In this document: piece after piece, positions 59,285 to 64,000 of the stretch
How positions within the stretch are numbered: the stretch's first letter is position 1
How the letters are laid out: each line of letters begins with the position of its first letter
Origin: Latrodectus hesperus
Lineage: Eukaryota > Arthropoda > Arachnida > Araneae > Theridiidae
Assembly: GCA_037975125.1 (NCBI GenBank)
Contig: JAJQOW010000014.1
Span: 4,445,065-4,509,064, forward strand
Reading direction: 5' to 3'
DNA: 64,000 bases
The notes under the pieces: generated by a model
The model's database searches: none
What the model saw: the letters and a program-made list of their open reading frames with translations, nothing else
Told to the model about the DNA's origin: nothing
Position numbers and translations under genes: made by a program

Positions 59285-59545
59285 TTTGCAGCAGGCAGTT
59301 GTTGGAAGGGTGCCCACACTTTCCCTCACTGGGTTGCTGGAACTCCGTGGGTTGGGCACGTCCAAAGTTTTCCGCTGGTGAGGTGTGGATGTGGAGAAGA
59401 AGGTGCCGGCTCAGGTGTGACATCGTCACCTGACCATGGTTTAAAATTGCGAGGAACTTGATGATGGGCGAGTATTCTGAGCCCGTTAACCTAAAGGTGC
59501 AGTCCGGTGTTCGCCTACACTGCTATGTATGTATGTCCTTCAGTT
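59285..59545. repeat. GC-rich unidentified dispersed-repeat candidate
   Basis: A sharply bounded, GC-rich block in AT-rich DNA. It contains GGGTGCCCACACTTTCCCTC and GATGGGCGAGTATTCTGAGC and finishes with ATGTATGTATGT, a microsatellite tail typical of retroposed sequence. GTCCGGTGTTCGCC near 59500 faintly resembles a tRNA B box. ORFs on both strands across it show no domain. Confidence 0.5.
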
Positions 59546-59811
59546 ATATCAATTGTATGTATTCATAAAAGGTGTTCTTTAAGTTCTTACTTACTTTAAT
59601 CAAGAATTTTTCCAATTAAGTTATTTCGTTTTTATTGAATTCTATATGTAAAGAACAAATCAATAATGTTAATTCTAAGCAATAAATATATCCACTCATT
59701 TTGCTTTTGATTTCTAGAATTTAAAATTTAAAAAATATATTATTTGATTAGAGGTTAAAGCTTGTTATATATTGACATTAGTTACGCTAAGATTATGATT
59801 AATATTTAAAG

Positions 59812-64000
<4,189 letters not shown>

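Overview
The window looks like intergenic or deep-intronic DNA from a large, very AT-rich arthropod genome, most likely a spider. The evidence is the strong A/T bias throughout, more than a dozen long (TA)n microsatellites, no bacterial-style gene packing, and a transposon set typical of arthropods: Tc1-like, piggyBac-like, PIF/Harbinger-like, Helitron, several non-LTR retrotransposons and tRNA-derived SINEs. The spider assignment rests partly on my recollection that the SINE at 14.5 kb, with its peptide read-through, is common in orb-weaver assemblies. No search was run. I see no convincing intact host protein-coding gene, rRNA, real tRNA gene, CRISPR array or bacterial operon.

Layout. 0-3.8 kb: AT-rich DNA with (TA)n tracts. 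3.87-5.35 kb: a complete-ended but dead Tc1-like transposon, then a reverse-transcriptase relic to 5.9 kb. 6.5-9 kb: two direct copies of an unknown 218-bp repeat. 10.7-11.7 kb: another non-LTR relic with mutated catalytic motifs. 14.5-15.4 kb and 21.7 kb: tRNA-derived SINEs. 17.7-19.5 kb: a 5'-truncated non-LTR element with RT and RNase H on the minus strand. 22.2-22.5 kb: two intron-like 3' splice-acceptor tracts. 24.4-25.2 kb: an old direct duplication. 25.5-27.1 kb: a PIF/Harbinger-like element with TTA target duplication, degraded transposase and an uninterrupted MADF/Myb-like ORF.

29.6-36 kb: an RNase H-bearing non-LTR element split by a 2.73-kb piggyBac-like transposon inserted at TTAA; the flanking reading frame is continuous once the insert is ignored. 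37.3-38.4 kb: a non-autonomous Helitron, with hairpin 3' end, inside a (TA)n microsatellite. 38.5-55.7 kb: mostly featureless AT-rich DNA with a 325-bp (TA)n tract, a 61-bp near-perfect palindrome at 43.9 kb, small tandem duplications, and a MITE-like inverted-repeat element at 47.1-47.7 kb. 55.8-58.7 kb: a second piggyBac-like relic invaded by a tRNA-SINE and by a 5'-truncated RTE-like LINE, each with recognisable target-site duplications. 58.7-64 kb: a GC-richer unidentified repeat at 59.3 kb, one more (TA)n tract, then AT-rich DNA.

The genes do not form a pathway. They are selfish elements in layers, and the nesting gives a relative insertion history. I find no evidence for a new cellular system. 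The best second-look items are the two nested piggyBac loci, the Helitron, the Harbinger MADF ORF, and the two palindromes.
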